Assembly (NCBI GenBank): GCA_937996795.1
Contig: CALKUH010000039.1
Span: 62,001 to 126,000, forward strand
Direction: 5' to 3'
DNA from: an uncultured Verrucomicrobiota bacterium
GTDB lineage: Bacteria; Verrucomicrobiota; Kiritimatiellia; CAIVKH01
Length of the DNA stretch: 64,000 bases
Shown: one piece after another, positions 16,861 through 25,080 of the stretch
Layout of the letters: every line of letters begins with the position of its first letter
How positions within the stretch are numbered: position 1 is the stretch's first letter
Made by a program: the position numbers and the translations under genes
Notes under the pieces: generated by a model
What the model was told of the DNA's origin: nothing
Databases searched by the model: none
The model's input: only the letters and a program-made list of their open reading frames with translations

Positions 16861-17765
16861 GCAAGCCTTTCAAATTCCGCTATGTGAACGAGATCGTCGG
16901 CGCGTTCGTGCTGCTGGTGGTGGCGGCGCTGGTCGCCGGCATCATCCTCGCGGGCCGCGCGCAGGACTGGTTCGAGCCGGTCCACGAGATTGCGCTCGAT
17001 TTCCCGGAGGAGGGCTCGCTGGGCCTCCAGAAAGGCGCCGAGGTGCAGATCCTCGGCACGCCGGTCGGGCGCGTCGGCCGCATCCGCGTGAAGGACGACG
17101 GCGCCATGAGCACGGTGCTGACGATCAAGGGCGACTTCATCCGCATCGTGCGCGAAGATTCGCGCGCGGTGGTGAAGAAGAAATTCGCCGTGGCGGGCGA
17201 CGCCTTTGTGGAGGTCACGCAGGGCCGCGGCGCGCCGCTGGACGAGGATGCCGTGATGCGCGCGGAGAAGGACACCGAAATCACCGAAATCGCGCAGAAC
17301 ATCCTGAAGCAGATCGAGGACGCGACGCTGCCGCTGCTGCAGGAGTACACCAAGCTGGCCGCCGATTTGCGCAGCGCGGAAGGCCCGCTGATGAAGCTGC
17401 TGGCGAACCTTGAGGAAATCTCGCGCGGCCTCGCCGCGGGCGAGGGCAGCGCGGGGCAATTGCTGCGCGACCCGGCGGCCGCGCAGGAAATCGAACGCAT
17501 TCTGAAGCAGGTGAACGACGCGCTGGCCGAGGCGAAGGCGATCCTCGCGGATGTGAAGGCGACGTCGTCGCGCCTCCCGCCAATGGCGGAGACCGTCGGC
17601 CGCGAAGTGGACGCGCTGCCCGGCACGGTGGTGCAGTCGCAGGAAACGCTGCGCGAGGCGGAGCGGTTGATTGAGGGCGTGCAGCGCCACTGGTTGATCC
17701 GGAAACATGTGCCAAACGTCGAATTGCCCGAGATGATCCCGGCGATCCAGGCAGGTGGGCCATGA
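16857..17765 (+). CDS. mlaD: MCE/MlaD-family periplasmic lipid-binding protein
   Basis: 302 residues: an N-terminal membrane anchor (IVGAFVLLVVAALVAGIILA, ~11-30), an MCE domain (~38-125: LDFPEEGSLGLQKGAEVQIL, TPVGRVGRIRV, AVVKKKFAVAGDAFVEVTQG) and a long helical C-terminal part (~130-280) able to form a coiled-coil tunnel or needle. MlaD hexamers receive lipid from the MlaFE complex. It overlaps both neighbours by 4 bp (ATGA), so translation of the four genes is coupled. Confidence 0.93.
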   Translation: MSKPFKFRYVNEIVGAFVLLVVAALVAGIILAGRAQDWFEPVHEIALDFPEEGSLGLQKGAEVQILGTPVGRVGRIRVKDDGAMSTVLTIKGDFIRIVREDSRAVVKKKFAVAGDAFVEVTQGRGAPLDEDAVMRAEKDTEITEIAQNILKQIEDATLPLLQEYTKLAADLRSAEGPLMKLLANLEEISRGLAAGEGSAGQLLRDPAAAQEIERILKQVNDALAEAKAILADVKATSSRLPPMAETVGREVDALPGTVVQSQETLREAERLIEGVQRHWLIRKHVPNVELPEMIPAIQAGGP

Positions 17766-18748
17766 GGGAGGGACGGGTGTCGGGTGTCGGGTATCGGTAC
17801 GGATGGGCGCGCCGCGCGTTCCTCTTCCGTCTTCCGTGTTCCGTCCTTTCCGTGCTCCTTTTGGCCGGGTGCGCGTCGCCGAAGGTGAGCGAGGCGCCGA
17901 TGCCGGACGCGCAACTGGCGCAGTACATTTCATCCGCCGGCAGCGCCTTTGCGCTGGGCAGCTACGAACGGGCGGCGCGGTTTTACGGGCTGGCGCTGCA
18001 GCGCGCGCGCGCGATGGACGAGTCGCTGGAGGTCGGCAAACAGGCCTACAACCTCGCGGCCTCGCTCGTGCTGGCGGGCAACGCCACGAACGCGCTGCCA
18101 TACCTGACCGAGGCGGAATCCACCTTCGCCCGTCTCCGCAAGGATCGCGGGCCCGTCGTGCTGTTGCGCGCCCGCGCGCTGCGCGCGGTGGGGGATACGG
18201 AGCGAGCGCGGCTCGAAATCCAGCGCGTGGTCGAGCTCAACACCTCCGGGGACATCCAGTGCCAGGGCTGGCTATTGTACGGGCAGTTGAGCGCGGATGC
18301 GGGCGATCTGGGGGAAGCCGCGAAGGCGCTTTCCCGCGCGCGGCGTCTGCTGTCGGACGATCCCGCGTTGCGCGCCGGCGTGGCGTCGCTGGCGGGCCGG
18401 CTCGCGCTGCTGGAGAACAATGCCGGCGGGGCCGGGCTCGAATACGACAAAGAGGCGGAGTTCATGCGCCGCGCGCGCCGCTACGCCGACATGGCGGAAG
18501 CGTTCAGCCGCGCCGGGGCGGCGTATGCGGCCGACGGCAACACGGATGCGGCAGGTTACCGGTTTTATCGCGCCGCGCGGAGCTGGCAGGGGCAGGGCCG
18601 ACCGGTCGAAGCGTTGCGCGCAGTGGAGCAGGCCCTGGCGTTGCCGGTGGGCGATACGGAACCGGCCTGGGGGGCGGCCGTCGCGGCGCTGGTGGAGGAG
18701 ATCCGCCGGACCCCGGTGGCCGGCGCGCCTGCGGATGCGCTTGAATAA
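17762..18748 (+). CDS. TPR-like lipoprotein of the Mla operon
   Basis: 328 residues with a lipoprotein signal (SVLLLAGCASP, lipidated Cys near residue 37) and repeated helix-turn-helix units typical of tetratricopeptide repeats (FALGSYERAARFYGLALQ, YADMAEAFSRAGAAYAADGN, GRPVEALRAVEQALALP). In position it corresponds to outer-membrane partners such as MlaA or ABC-type LptM-like proteins seen in MCE operons, though it is not MlaA by sequence. The start overlaps mlaD by 4 bp. The signal peptide region is encoded by repeat-like DNA (see the repeat at 17768-17855). Confidence 0.8.
   Translation: MREGRVSGVGYRYGWARRAFLFRLPCSVLSVLLLAGCASPKVSEAPMPDAQLAQYISSAGSAFALGSYERAARFYGLALQRARAMDESLEVGKQAYNLAASLVLAGNATNALPYLTEAESTFARLRKDRGPVVLLRARALRAVGDTERARLEIQRVVELNTSGDIQCQGWLLYGQLSADAGDLGEAAKALSRARRLLSDDPALRAGVASLAGRLALLENNAGGAGLEYDKEAEFMRRARRYADMAEAFSRAGAAYAADGNTDAAGYRFYRAARSWQGQGRPVEALRAVEQALALPVGDTEPAWGAAVAALVEEIRRTPVAGAPADALE
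17768..17855. repeat. degenerate short repeats inside the 5' end of the TPR lipoprotein gene
   Basis: Two clusters are seen: GTGTCGGGTGTCGGGTATCGG-like units (17777-17797) and CTTCCGTCTTCCGTGTTCCG-like units (about 17822-17845). A similar GGTGTCAGGTGTCGGG string lies in intergenic DNA at about 22350-22370. Here they are translated and supply the basic and hydrophobic parts of the signal peptide. Confidence 0.6.
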
Positions 18749-18801
18749 ATCGCGCCGGATGTCGTCTTATTGTGCGTCGGATGTTGAGTGAGGAGTCACC
18801 G

Positions 18802-19287
18802 ATGAAAAGAATGTTGTGCCTTGCGGTGCTTGCGTTCGGGTTGTGGGCGATGCCCCACGCGGACGCGCGCGAAACGTCGATGAGCGTGCAGATCCGGACC
18901 GCGCAGTTGCGCGCCGACCCGTCCTTCCTGGGGCGCGTCGCGGGCACGCTGGAGTACGGCGCCCGCGTGACGATTGCGGAGGAGCGCGGCGAGTGGCGCC
19001 GGGTGACGGGGCCGAACGGCGCGCAGGGCTGGATTCACCAGAGCGCCCTCACGACGAAGAAAATCGCCATGCAGGCCGGCGCGGAAGATGTATCCACCGC
19101 GGCAAGCGGCCAGGAACTGGCGCTGGCCGGCAAGGGGTTCAGCTCCGAGGTCGAGGCGGACTTCAAGAAGAAGAACGCCGATGTCGATTTCACGTGGATT
19201 GACCGCATGGAAAAAATCAAGGTGACGCCGGCCGAGATGCTCGCGTTCCTGAAAGAAGGCCAGGTCGTGCCGGAGGGATCGAAATGA
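18802..19287 (+). CDS. secreted SH3-like domain protein
   Basis: 161 residues from ATG 18802 behind GTGAGGAG; an ATG 10 codons upstream is less likely. The signal peptide (MLCLAVLAFGLWAMPHADA) precedes a bacterial SH3 domain (~25-85): VQIRTAQLRADPSFLGRVAG, LEYGARVTIAEERGEWRRV and GAQGWIHQSALT. Bacterial SH3 domains often bind cell-wall peptides or partner proteins. The C-terminal half (FKKKNADVDFTWIDRMEKI) is unassigned. Its stop overlaps the M48 protease start by 4 bp, so the two act together or are at least co-translated. Confidence 0.85.
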   Translation: MKRMLCLAVLAFGLWAMPHADARETSMSVQIRTAQLRADPSFLGRVAGTLEYGARVTIAEERGEWRRVTGPNGAQGWIHQSALTTKKIAMQAGAEDVSTAASGQELALAGKGFSSEVEADFKKKNADVDFTWIDRMEKIKVTPAEMLAFLKEGQVVPEGSK

Positions 19288-20198
19288 AGTTCCGCCCATT
19301 CATGCTCCCCGCTGTGTTCGCGCTCGGTGCCGGCCTGATGTTGTCCGCCGGTTGCGCCACCGTGGCCAACGTCGGCGCGACGATTGGCGAAACCGCGGGC
19401 GTGATCACGCCGCAGCAGGGCCAGTCCATCCGCAAGGTGGGCGAGGCCGCGGAAAAGACGTTCGCCGACATCACGCCGGAACAGGAGTACTACATCGGCC
19501 GCGCGGTGGGGGCGACCATCGTCACGAAGTACAAGGTCTATGACAACCCGCGCGCGACGGAGTACATCAACCTGCTGGGCCAGACGCTGGCGCAGGCCTC
19601 GGCCCGCCCCGAGACGTTCGGCGGCTGGCATGTGCTGATCCTCGACACCGACGAGATCAACGCGTTCGCGACGCCCGGCGGCTTCATCTTCATTTCGCGC
19701 GGCATGCTGCGCCTGTGCAGGAACGAGGACGACCTCGCGGCGGTGCTCGCGCACGAGGTCGGGCACGTGGAGTTGCAGCACGCGCTGCGCGCCATCAAAG
19801 GCAGCCGCCTGACCAGCGCGTTGACGGTCCTCGCGGTGGAGAGCGCGAAGAACCTCGCCGGCGATACGCTCGCGCAGGTGACCGAGGCCTTTGAAGGCAG
19901 CATCCTGGATATCACCGGCACGATCATGAACAGCGGCTATGCGCGGAAGCAGGAGCGCCAGGCGGACGAAGTGGCCATCCGCATCATGCGGCAGGTCGGC
20001 TACGATCCCCGCGGGCTGGTCCGCATGCTGGAGGAAATGGGCCGGCAGCTGAAACCCGGGGGGATGGATTTTGCGAAGACGCACCCGCCGCCCGCGGACC
20101 GGGTGAAGGAACTCAACGAGATGCTGGCCGGTGTGCCGCCCGTGTCCATTCCGTCGGCCCGCACGAAGCGTTTCCAGAAGGCGCTCGCCGGCATCTGA
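19284..20198 (+). CDS. M48-family periplasmic metalloprotease lipoprotein
   Basis: 304 residues with a lipoprotein signal (GLMLSAGCATV, Cys ~25). The peptidase domain has the zinc motif LAHEVGHVELQHAL (HExxH near residue 155) and the third ligand in RQERQADEVAIRIM. NAFATPGGFIFISRGML and KTHPPPADRVKEL complete the M48/BepA/LoiP pattern. Such proteases do quality control of outer-membrane proteins. It is translationally coupled to the SH3 protein and lies downstream of the Mla operon, fitting an envelope maintenance role. Confidence 0.93.
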   Translation: MKFRPFMLPAVFALGAGLMLSAGCATVANVGATIGETAGVITPQQGQSIRKVGEAAEKTFADITPEQEYYIGRAVGATIVTKYKVYDNPRATEYINLLGQTLAQASARPETFGGWHVLILDTDEINAFATPGGFIFISRGMLRLCRNEDDLAAVLAHEVGHVELQHALRAIKGSRLTSALTVLAVESAKNLAGDTLAQVTEAFEGSILDITGTIMNSGYARKQERQADEVAIRIMRQVGYDPRGLVRMLEEMGRQLKPGGMDFAKTHPPPADRVKELNEMLAGVPPVSIPSARTKRFQKALAGI

Positions 20199-20226
20199 CC
20201 GCGTTGCGGCAGTGCGCGCGACAGCC

Positions 20227-22344
20227 ATGGGAAAAAAACTCATCCAGATCGCGGTGCTGGGCGTCCTGTCCGCACTCGCGGCCCTCGTGTGCTGGCGGAT
20301 GGGTTGGGTGATCGACGAGGCCGAATACGACGCCTGGACGATGCGCGCGCGCGCGCTGAAGAAGCCGAGTCCGTCCACCGACCGCATCAAGATCATCCTG
20401 CTCGACCAGGCGAGTCTCGACTGGGGCGCGGCGGAAAACGGATGGCCCTGGCCGTGGCCTCGTACGGTGTATTCCGCGATCGTGGACTTCGTGATGCGCG
20501 GAAAGCCCAAGGCGCTCGCGTTCGATGTGCTTTACACCGAGCCGTCGCAATTCGGCGTGGAAGATGATGAAACATTCGCCGCCGCGATCCGGCGTGCGGA
20601 CCCCTTCATCGCCGCCGTCTTCACCGGGCGCGAAACCACGCAAGCGATCGCCTGGCCCGACGCCTTGGCCCGTCCCGCGGCACGAATCGACGGCCTTGCA
20701 GCGTGGCTGAATGAAGCGCGCGCGTCCGACCTCGTCATGCCGGGTGCGACCTTTCCGATCCCGGAAATCGCGGGGGCATCCGACGGTTTCGGAAATGTCA
20801 GCGACCAGCCCGACCCGGGCGGCGTGTTCCGGCGCGCAGGCCTGTTCAAGGTGTTCGACGGCGTCGCGCTGCCGGCCCTGGGATTTGCCGCGTACCTCGC
20901 CGCGCATCCCGACCAACCGGTGCGCATTGAAGAGGGTGTGCTCCGATTGGGCGACGCGCGCATCCCGATCAACGACCGGGCGCGCCTGTTGCTCCGCTAT
21001 CGCGGACCCTCGGGCACGCACCAGGCTGTTTCCGCCGCCGCGGTGATCCAGTCGGAACTGCGCCTGCAAAATGGCGAGACGCCGGTGCTCGACCCTGAAA
21101 TATTCCGCGACAGCTATGTGTTCTTCGGATTCAGCGCGCCGGGCTTGAAGGACCTGCGGCCGACGCCGATGGACGCGAATTATCCCGGGGTCGAAATCCA
21201 CGCCACGCTGCTCGACAACCTGCTCGAGCGCGACGCGATGGCCGATGTGCCCGCGGGCCCGGTGGTGGTTGTGACCCTGCTGCTGGCCCTCGCCGGGGCT
21301 GCGGGCACCCTGCTGGGCCGCAAGGCCTGGCACAGTGTCGCCGCGTTTGTCGTTGTCCTGCCCATCCCGTGGGTCATCGGCTTCCTCGCCTACGCGGAGG
21401 GGTGGTGGTGGCCGATCTGGGCCGGCGAGACGGGCGCCGCGCTCGCGCTGGTCGGCGGCGTGATCGTGAACTACGCGACGGAGGGCCGCCAGAAACGATT
21501 CATCAAGTCCGCCTTCAAGCAGTACCTCGGCGAGACGGTGATCGACCAGATTATCGCCGACCCGTCGAAACTCGCGCTGGGCGGCGAGCGCAAAGAGCTC
21601 ACGATGTTTTTCTCGGACCTCGAGAAGTTCTCGTCCTTCTCCGAAAAACTCGATCCGCCGCAGCTCATTGAATTGCTCAACGTATACCTCACCGACATGG
21701 GGCGCGTGCTCATGGAGGAGGGCGGCTACATCGACAAATACATCGGCGACGCGATTGTCGTGTTCTGGAACGCGCCGCTGCCGCAACCCGACCACGCCGT
21801 GCGCGCGATCCGCGCCGCGCTGCGCTGCCAGCAGGTGTTGCGCGAGCGCCAGGCGGAGCTTTCCGCCAAAGCCGCCGGCATGCCCGTCCGCATGCGCATC
21901 GGCCTCAACACCGGCGACGTCGTCATCGGCAACATGGGTTCGCAGGAGCGTTTCAATTACACCATGCTGGGTGACGCCGCAAACCTCGCGTCGCGCCTCG
22001 AAGGCGCGAACAAGGCCTTTGGCACCTTCATCCTGGCGTCGGAAAGCACATGGGCCGCCGCGAGCCACGTCGTGTTCGGCCGCGAGCTCGGCGCCTTGCA
22101 GGTCGTCGGACGCAAGAAACCCGTTCGCGTGTTCGAGCCGATGGCGTTGCGCCGCGAGGACCTGCCCGCGTGGCTGCCGGACTACGAGGCGGGCCTCCGC
22201 GCCGTCGCGGAGAAACGGTGGGCCGACGCGCTGGCGCTGTTTGAAAAACTCCCCGACGATCCCCCCTCCCGCGCCTATGCCGGCAAGTTGCGCGCGCTGA
22301 ACGGCGCGGACTGGGACGGGGTATGGAGTTTGACGGAGAAATAG
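20227..22344 (+). CDS. CHASE2-domain class III adenylate cyclase
   Basis: 705 residues from ATG 20227. An N-terminal helix (~5-23) leads into a CHASE2 sensor domain (~30-335: IKIILLDQASLDWG, KALAFDVLYTEPSQFG, DLRPTPMDANYPGVEIHA). Three helices (~340-420) follow. The cyclase domain spans ~455-640: LTMFFSDLEKFSSFSEKL with the first metal Asp, GGYIDKYIGDAIVVFW with the second, RIGLNTGDVVIGNMGSQ and YTMLGDAANLASRLEGAN. The GDA(A/V)N segment suits ATP as substrate. CHASE2 proteins sense extracytoplasmic signals and make cAMP. A short helical tail ends the protein. An MBL-fold hydrolase follows on the same strand. Confidence 0.93.
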   Translation: MGKKLIQIAVLGVLSALAALVCWRMGWVIDEAEYDAWTMRARALKKPSPSTDRIKIILLDQASLDWGAAENGWPWPWPRTVYSAIVDFVMRGKPKALAFDVLYTEPSQFGVEDDETFAAAIRRADPFIAAVFTGRETTQAIAWPDALARPAARIDGLAAWLNEARASDLVMPGATFPIPEIAGASDGFGNVSDQPDPGGVFRRAGLFKVFDGVALPALGFAAYLAAHPDQPVRIEEGVLRLGDARIPINDRARLLLRYRGPSGTHQAVSAAAVIQSELRLQNGETPVLDPEIFRDSYVFFGFSAPGLKDLRPTPMDANYPGVEIHATLLDNLLERDAMADVPAGPVVVVTLLLALAGAAGTLLGRKAWHSVAAFVVVLPIPWVIGFLAYAEGWWWPIWAGETGAALALVGGVIVNYATEGRQKRFIKSAFKQYLGETVIDQIIADPSKLALGGERKELTMFFSDLEKFSSFSEKLDPPQLIELLNVYLTDMGRVLMEEGGYIDKYIGDAIVVFWNAPLPQPDHAVRAIRAALRCQQVLRERQAELSAKAAGMPVRMRIGLNTGDVVIGNMGSQERFNYTMLGDAANLASRLEGANKAFGTFILASESTWAAASHVVFGRELGALQVVGRKKPVRVFEPMALRREDLPAWLPDYEAGLRAVAEKRWADALALFEKLPDDPPSRAYAGKLRALNGADWDGVWSLTEK

Positions 22345-22466
22345 GTTCCGGGTGTCAGGTGTCGGGTTTCAGGGAGGAGCGGAAAAGTTGCAACGTCTGT
22401 AAAAACTTTTTTTGCAGGTTACAACGTCTGTAAAATCTTTTTGAATATCGAACATCGAACATTGAA
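22345..22466. repeat. intergenic repeat block with two direct copies
   Basis: After GGTGTCAGGTGTCGGG-like units, the string (C/A)AACGTCTGTAAAA occurs twice 31 bp apart (copies starting 22387 and 22418), each followed by a T-run. TCGAACATCGAACATTGAA follows, itself made of short GAACATC/T units. The first copy can form a weak AAAAGTT/AACTTTT hairpin before seven Ts and could end cyclase transcription. No gene is present. Confidence 0.6.
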
Positions 22467-22487
22467 GCTGACACCCGGTTTCCCTTT

Positions 22488-23327
22488 ATGAAACTCATCC
22501 TCGGCGGCGTGCGCGGTTCCTATCCAGTGGCCCAGCCCGACTTCATGAAATATGGCGGCGAGACCACCTCCATGCTCATCGAGGGCGCGGCGGGTGAGCG
22601 GCTGTTGATCGATGCCGGCACGGGTGTCCGTGATCTCGGCGCCCGGCTCGCGCGCGACAACGCGACGCGCGAGGTGTTGCTGTTGATGACGCACTATCAC
22701 CTCGACCACGTGGTGGGCTTGCCGTCGCTCGGCCTGATTTATGATCCGCAGTGGACCGTGCGCATCGCCGCGCCGTCCCATGATGAATTCGACGTGGGCG
22801 CAACGATGACGCGCATCATGGACAAGCCGTTCTGGCCGCTCCAGATGTCCGACCTGCGCGCGAACATCCACTTTGACTCGCTCGGCGGCGCGCCGTACCG
22901 ATGGGGCGGGCTCGAGATTCGCTGGTGCATGCTGCATCATCCCGGCGGGTGCACCGCCTACCGGGTGGACGAACCCGCTACCGGCGCCTCGCTTGTGCTC
23001 GCGACGGACGTCGAGTGGGCGGCCTCCTCTCTGGAGGAGCAGAAGCAGCTCATAGAGCTTTGCACCAAGCCCGCGCCCGCTGCCCTGCTGCTCATGGATG
23101 CGCAGTATGAGGCGTCGGAATACGAGGCCCATCGCGGGTGGGGTCACTCGGTATGGACGGAGGCGCTGGACCTGGCGCGACTCGCGGGCATCCGCCAGGT
23201 GCGCATGATCCATCACGATCCCGCCAAGAACGACAGCGCGCTGGATCGCCTCAACGCCGAGATTACGACCGCGTCTCCCTCCGCCGCGCTGGCCCGCGCC
23301 CGCGAGGAATTGATGATCGCGCCGTAG
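22488..23327 (+). CDS. metallo-beta-lactamase-fold hydrolase
   Basis: 279 residues. It opens MKLILGGVRGSYPV and has the GGETTSMLIE start of the RNase Z/phosphodiesterase-like branch. The metal motif is LLMTHYHLDHVVGLP (HxHxDH) and further ligands are likely in CMLHHPGGCTAY, VLATDVEW and MIHHDPAKND. This branch includes cyclic-nucleotide phosphodiesterases and phosphorylcholine esterases. Lying 143 bp after an adenylate cyclase it could degrade cAMP, but that is inference from context. No signal peptide. Confidence 0.88.
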   Translation: MKLILGGVRGSYPVAQPDFMKYGGETTSMLIEGAAGERLLIDAGTGVRDLGARLARDNATREVLLLMTHYHLDHVVGLPSLGLIYDPQWTVRIAAPSHDEFDVGATMTRIMDKPFWPLQMSDLRANIHFDSLGGAPYRWGGLEIRWCMLHHPGGCTAYRVDEPATGASLVLATDVEWAASSLEEQKQLIELCTKPAPAALLLMDAQYEASEYEAHRGWGHSVWTEALDLARLAGIRQVRMIHHDPAKNDSALDRLNAEITTASPSAALARAREELMIAP

Positions 23328-23335
23328 GCCGACCA

Positions 23336-23767
23336 CTACGCAAGCATCGCTGCGACATCTGCCGGTGTGGCGGCACGAATATGGCGCGGTGCGCGATGCA
23401 GTTGCTCTCGATCCAATGTGACGAGTGTCGCCCCGTGTTGTGAGGCGGCTTCCATGTAGACGGCATCAGCGCCTCGCAAGCGATGATGCGCCGCGCAGCG
23501 GGCGGCTTGGCTGGCGAGATGCGAATCCACGACCACAAGTGTAAGTCGAGGCAGAGCTGCGATGCCCTGCGCATATTCTGTGGCGAGATCCGGATCGGTG
23601 CCAGTACGCGACAGCGCCGCTGCCACTTCGATGAGCAGCAAAGCGGGTTCCACCATCGGTGTAAACGAGTTGCGGATTGCCTCCAGGAGGCGGTTGGATG
23701 ATTGGTAGCCGGGTTCACGGCTTTTGGCCGCTGCCACCCATACGCTGGCATCCAACGTAAGAACCAT
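23336..23767 (-). CDS. PIN-domain ribonuclease toxin (VapC-like)
   Basis: 143 residues with the four acidic residues of a PIN domain: LTLDASVWV (D6), LLLIEVAAAL (Glu ~46), RGADAVYMEAA and LVTLDREQL. PIN toxins cut RNA, commonly tRNA or rRNA. It is the second gene of a two-gene unit, 8 bp after the antitoxin stop, so antitoxin is made first. It ends 9 bp from the convergent hydrolase gene. Confidence 0.9.
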   Translation of the reverse strand: MVLTLDASVWVAAAKSREPGYQSSNRLLEAIRNSFTPMVEPALLLIEVAAALSRTGTDPDLATEYAQGIAALPRLTLVVVDSHLASQAARCAAHHRLRGADAVYMEAASQHGATLVTLDREQLHRAPRHIRAATPADVAAMLA

Positions 23768-23775
23768 TACCGATC

Positions 23776-24036
23776 TCAGCGCCGCATGGCGGACAGTTCG
23801 CGAACAGCGGACTTGCGGTGAACGGCGCGCTTATCCACTCGCCGTGCGAGCTCAAATACATTTCGCCACGCCTCCTCTTCCGTCGGACGGGGCTCGTCTA
23901 TTGAATCACGAATGGGCGACAACACGCCCATCGCCCGTCCGTGGTTGGTGATGACGTATGAAACCTTTGATTCGGCGACGTTGCGCACAATCCCAGAGGC
24001 TTCCGCCTTCAGTGTTCGTATGCCGATTCGTTTCAC
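23776..24036 (-). CDS. Phd/YefM-type antitoxin
   Basis: 86 residues from a GTG at 24036 with AGGTG five bases upstream. The N-terminal half (IGIRTLKAEASGIVRNVAES, VSYVITNHGRAMGVLSPI) is the Phd/YefM fold that binds operator DNA. The charged C-terminal half (RPTEEEAWRNVFELARRVDK) should wrap the toxin. Paired with the PIN toxin directly downstream. Repeated ACATTTGT/ACAAATGT words upstream probably serve autorepression. Confidence 0.88.
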   Translation of the reverse strand: MKRIGIRTLKAEASGIVRNVAESKVSYVITNHGRAMGVLSPIRDSIDEPRPTEEEAWRNVFELARRVDKRAVHRKSAVRELSAMRR

Positions 24037-24080
24037 ATTTGCACCTAAAATAGGGTCACAAATGTGACTACATTTGTCAA
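24033..24080 (-). promoter_or_regulatory. putative antitoxin operator/promoter
   Basis: Three copies of an ACAAATGT-related word (CACATTTG at about 24034, CACAAATGTG at about 24057, ACATTTGT at about 24070) and the arms GTCAC/GTGAC around AAAT precede the antitoxin start. On the minus strand TTGACA, a good -35 element, overlaps the outermost copy; a -10 is not clear. Confidence 0.5.
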
Positions 24081-24117
24081 TCCGCGGGGATTGCGTCTGG
24101 ACTCGGTGATTCGATGC

Positions 24118-25080
24118 TTACCGCGAAGTGGTGGGTTGCAGGGCGAAGTAGACGTCGTGGATGCTGGAACCCACGCGGTTCAGCTTGGTCTGGAACTGGT
24201 CCAGGTATTCATGGAGACCCGTCCGCAGGATTTCCGTCGTGCCGGCGTAGGCGAGTTCAGCGCGCAACTGGCCGATGTGTTGTTCCGCCGCGTTGCTGAA
24301 GCTGCCCATCGGGGTGCCGGAGATGGCGTGCAGGTATTCCTCCGCGCGGGTGATGCAGTGCAGGATCGCACGGGGGAAGTTGCGGTCGAGGAGCAAAAAC
24401 TCCACCACCTTGTCCGGCGCGATCCGGCCGTATTTCTGGCGGTACATCTGGAAACTGCTCGCCGAGCGGAGCAGGGCGGCCCATTGGTTCTCGTCCAGTG
24501 TGCTGCCGACATCCTGCACGGAGGGGAGGAGGTGGAAGTACTTCACATCGAGCGAACGCGACGTCTTGTCCGCGCGCTCCACCAGCTGTCCGAGGCGTCC
24601 GAAATACCACGGTTCCTCGCGGCTCATCGTGTTGTCGAGACAGCCGGCGAGCAGCGTGCCGTAGTGGCGCATGGTCGCGAGGAAGTCCATGGATGAATAC
24701 AATTCATCCGTGCCCGCGGCGACGGCCTGGTTCACCTCGAGGTAGAAGCGGTTGAGGAATTCCCACATCTCCATGGAGATGACTTCGCGGACGGAGCGGG
24801 CGTTTTCGCGCGCGGCGCGCAGGCAGGAAACGATGGAGTTCGGATAGTCCCGGTCGCAGGTGAGGAAGGTCGTCACCGCGTGGCGCGTGGCGCGGCCGTA
24901 TTTCTTTTTGAACCACGCATCGTCCGCCGTGATGTTGACCAGCGGTTCCCACTGCTCGGTCTGTCCGCTGGGGGCGTCGAGGATGAAGTTCAGGTTGACG
25001 TTGATCAGGCGTGCGACGCTGTCCGCGCGCTCGATATAGCGGCACATCCAGTAGATCGACTCGGCGACGCGGCTCAGCAT
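24118..25080 (-). CDS. alpha-E domain protein (DUF403)
   Basis: 320 residues from ATG 25080, overlapping the end of the ATP-grasp gene by 7 bp. It starts MLSRVAESIYWMCRYIERAD, the standard opening of alpha-E proteins. It continues with ENARSVREVISMEMWEFLNR, LLAGCLDNTMSREEPWYFGR, LGQLVERADKTSRSLDVKYF and LLLDRNFPRAILHCITRAEE. These all-helical proteins always keep company with circularly permuted ATP-grasp enzymes and are thought to assist a peptide-bond forming reaction whose product is unknown. Confidence 0.92.
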   Translation of the reverse strand: MLSRVAESIYWMCRYIERADSVARLINVNLNFILDAPSGQTEQWEPLVNITADDAWFKKKYGRATRHAVTTFLTCDRDYPNSIVSCLRAARENARSVREVISMEMWEFLNRFYLEVNQAVAAGTDELYSSMDFLATMRHYGTLLAGCLDNTMSREEPWYFGRLGQLVERADKTSRSLDVKYFHLLPSVQDVGSTLDENQWAALLRSASSFQMYRQKYGRIAPDKVVEFLLLDRNFPRAILHCITRAEEYLHAISGTPMGSFSNAAEQHIGQLRAELAYAGTTEILRTGLHEYLDQFQTKLNRVGSSIHDVYFALQPTTSR

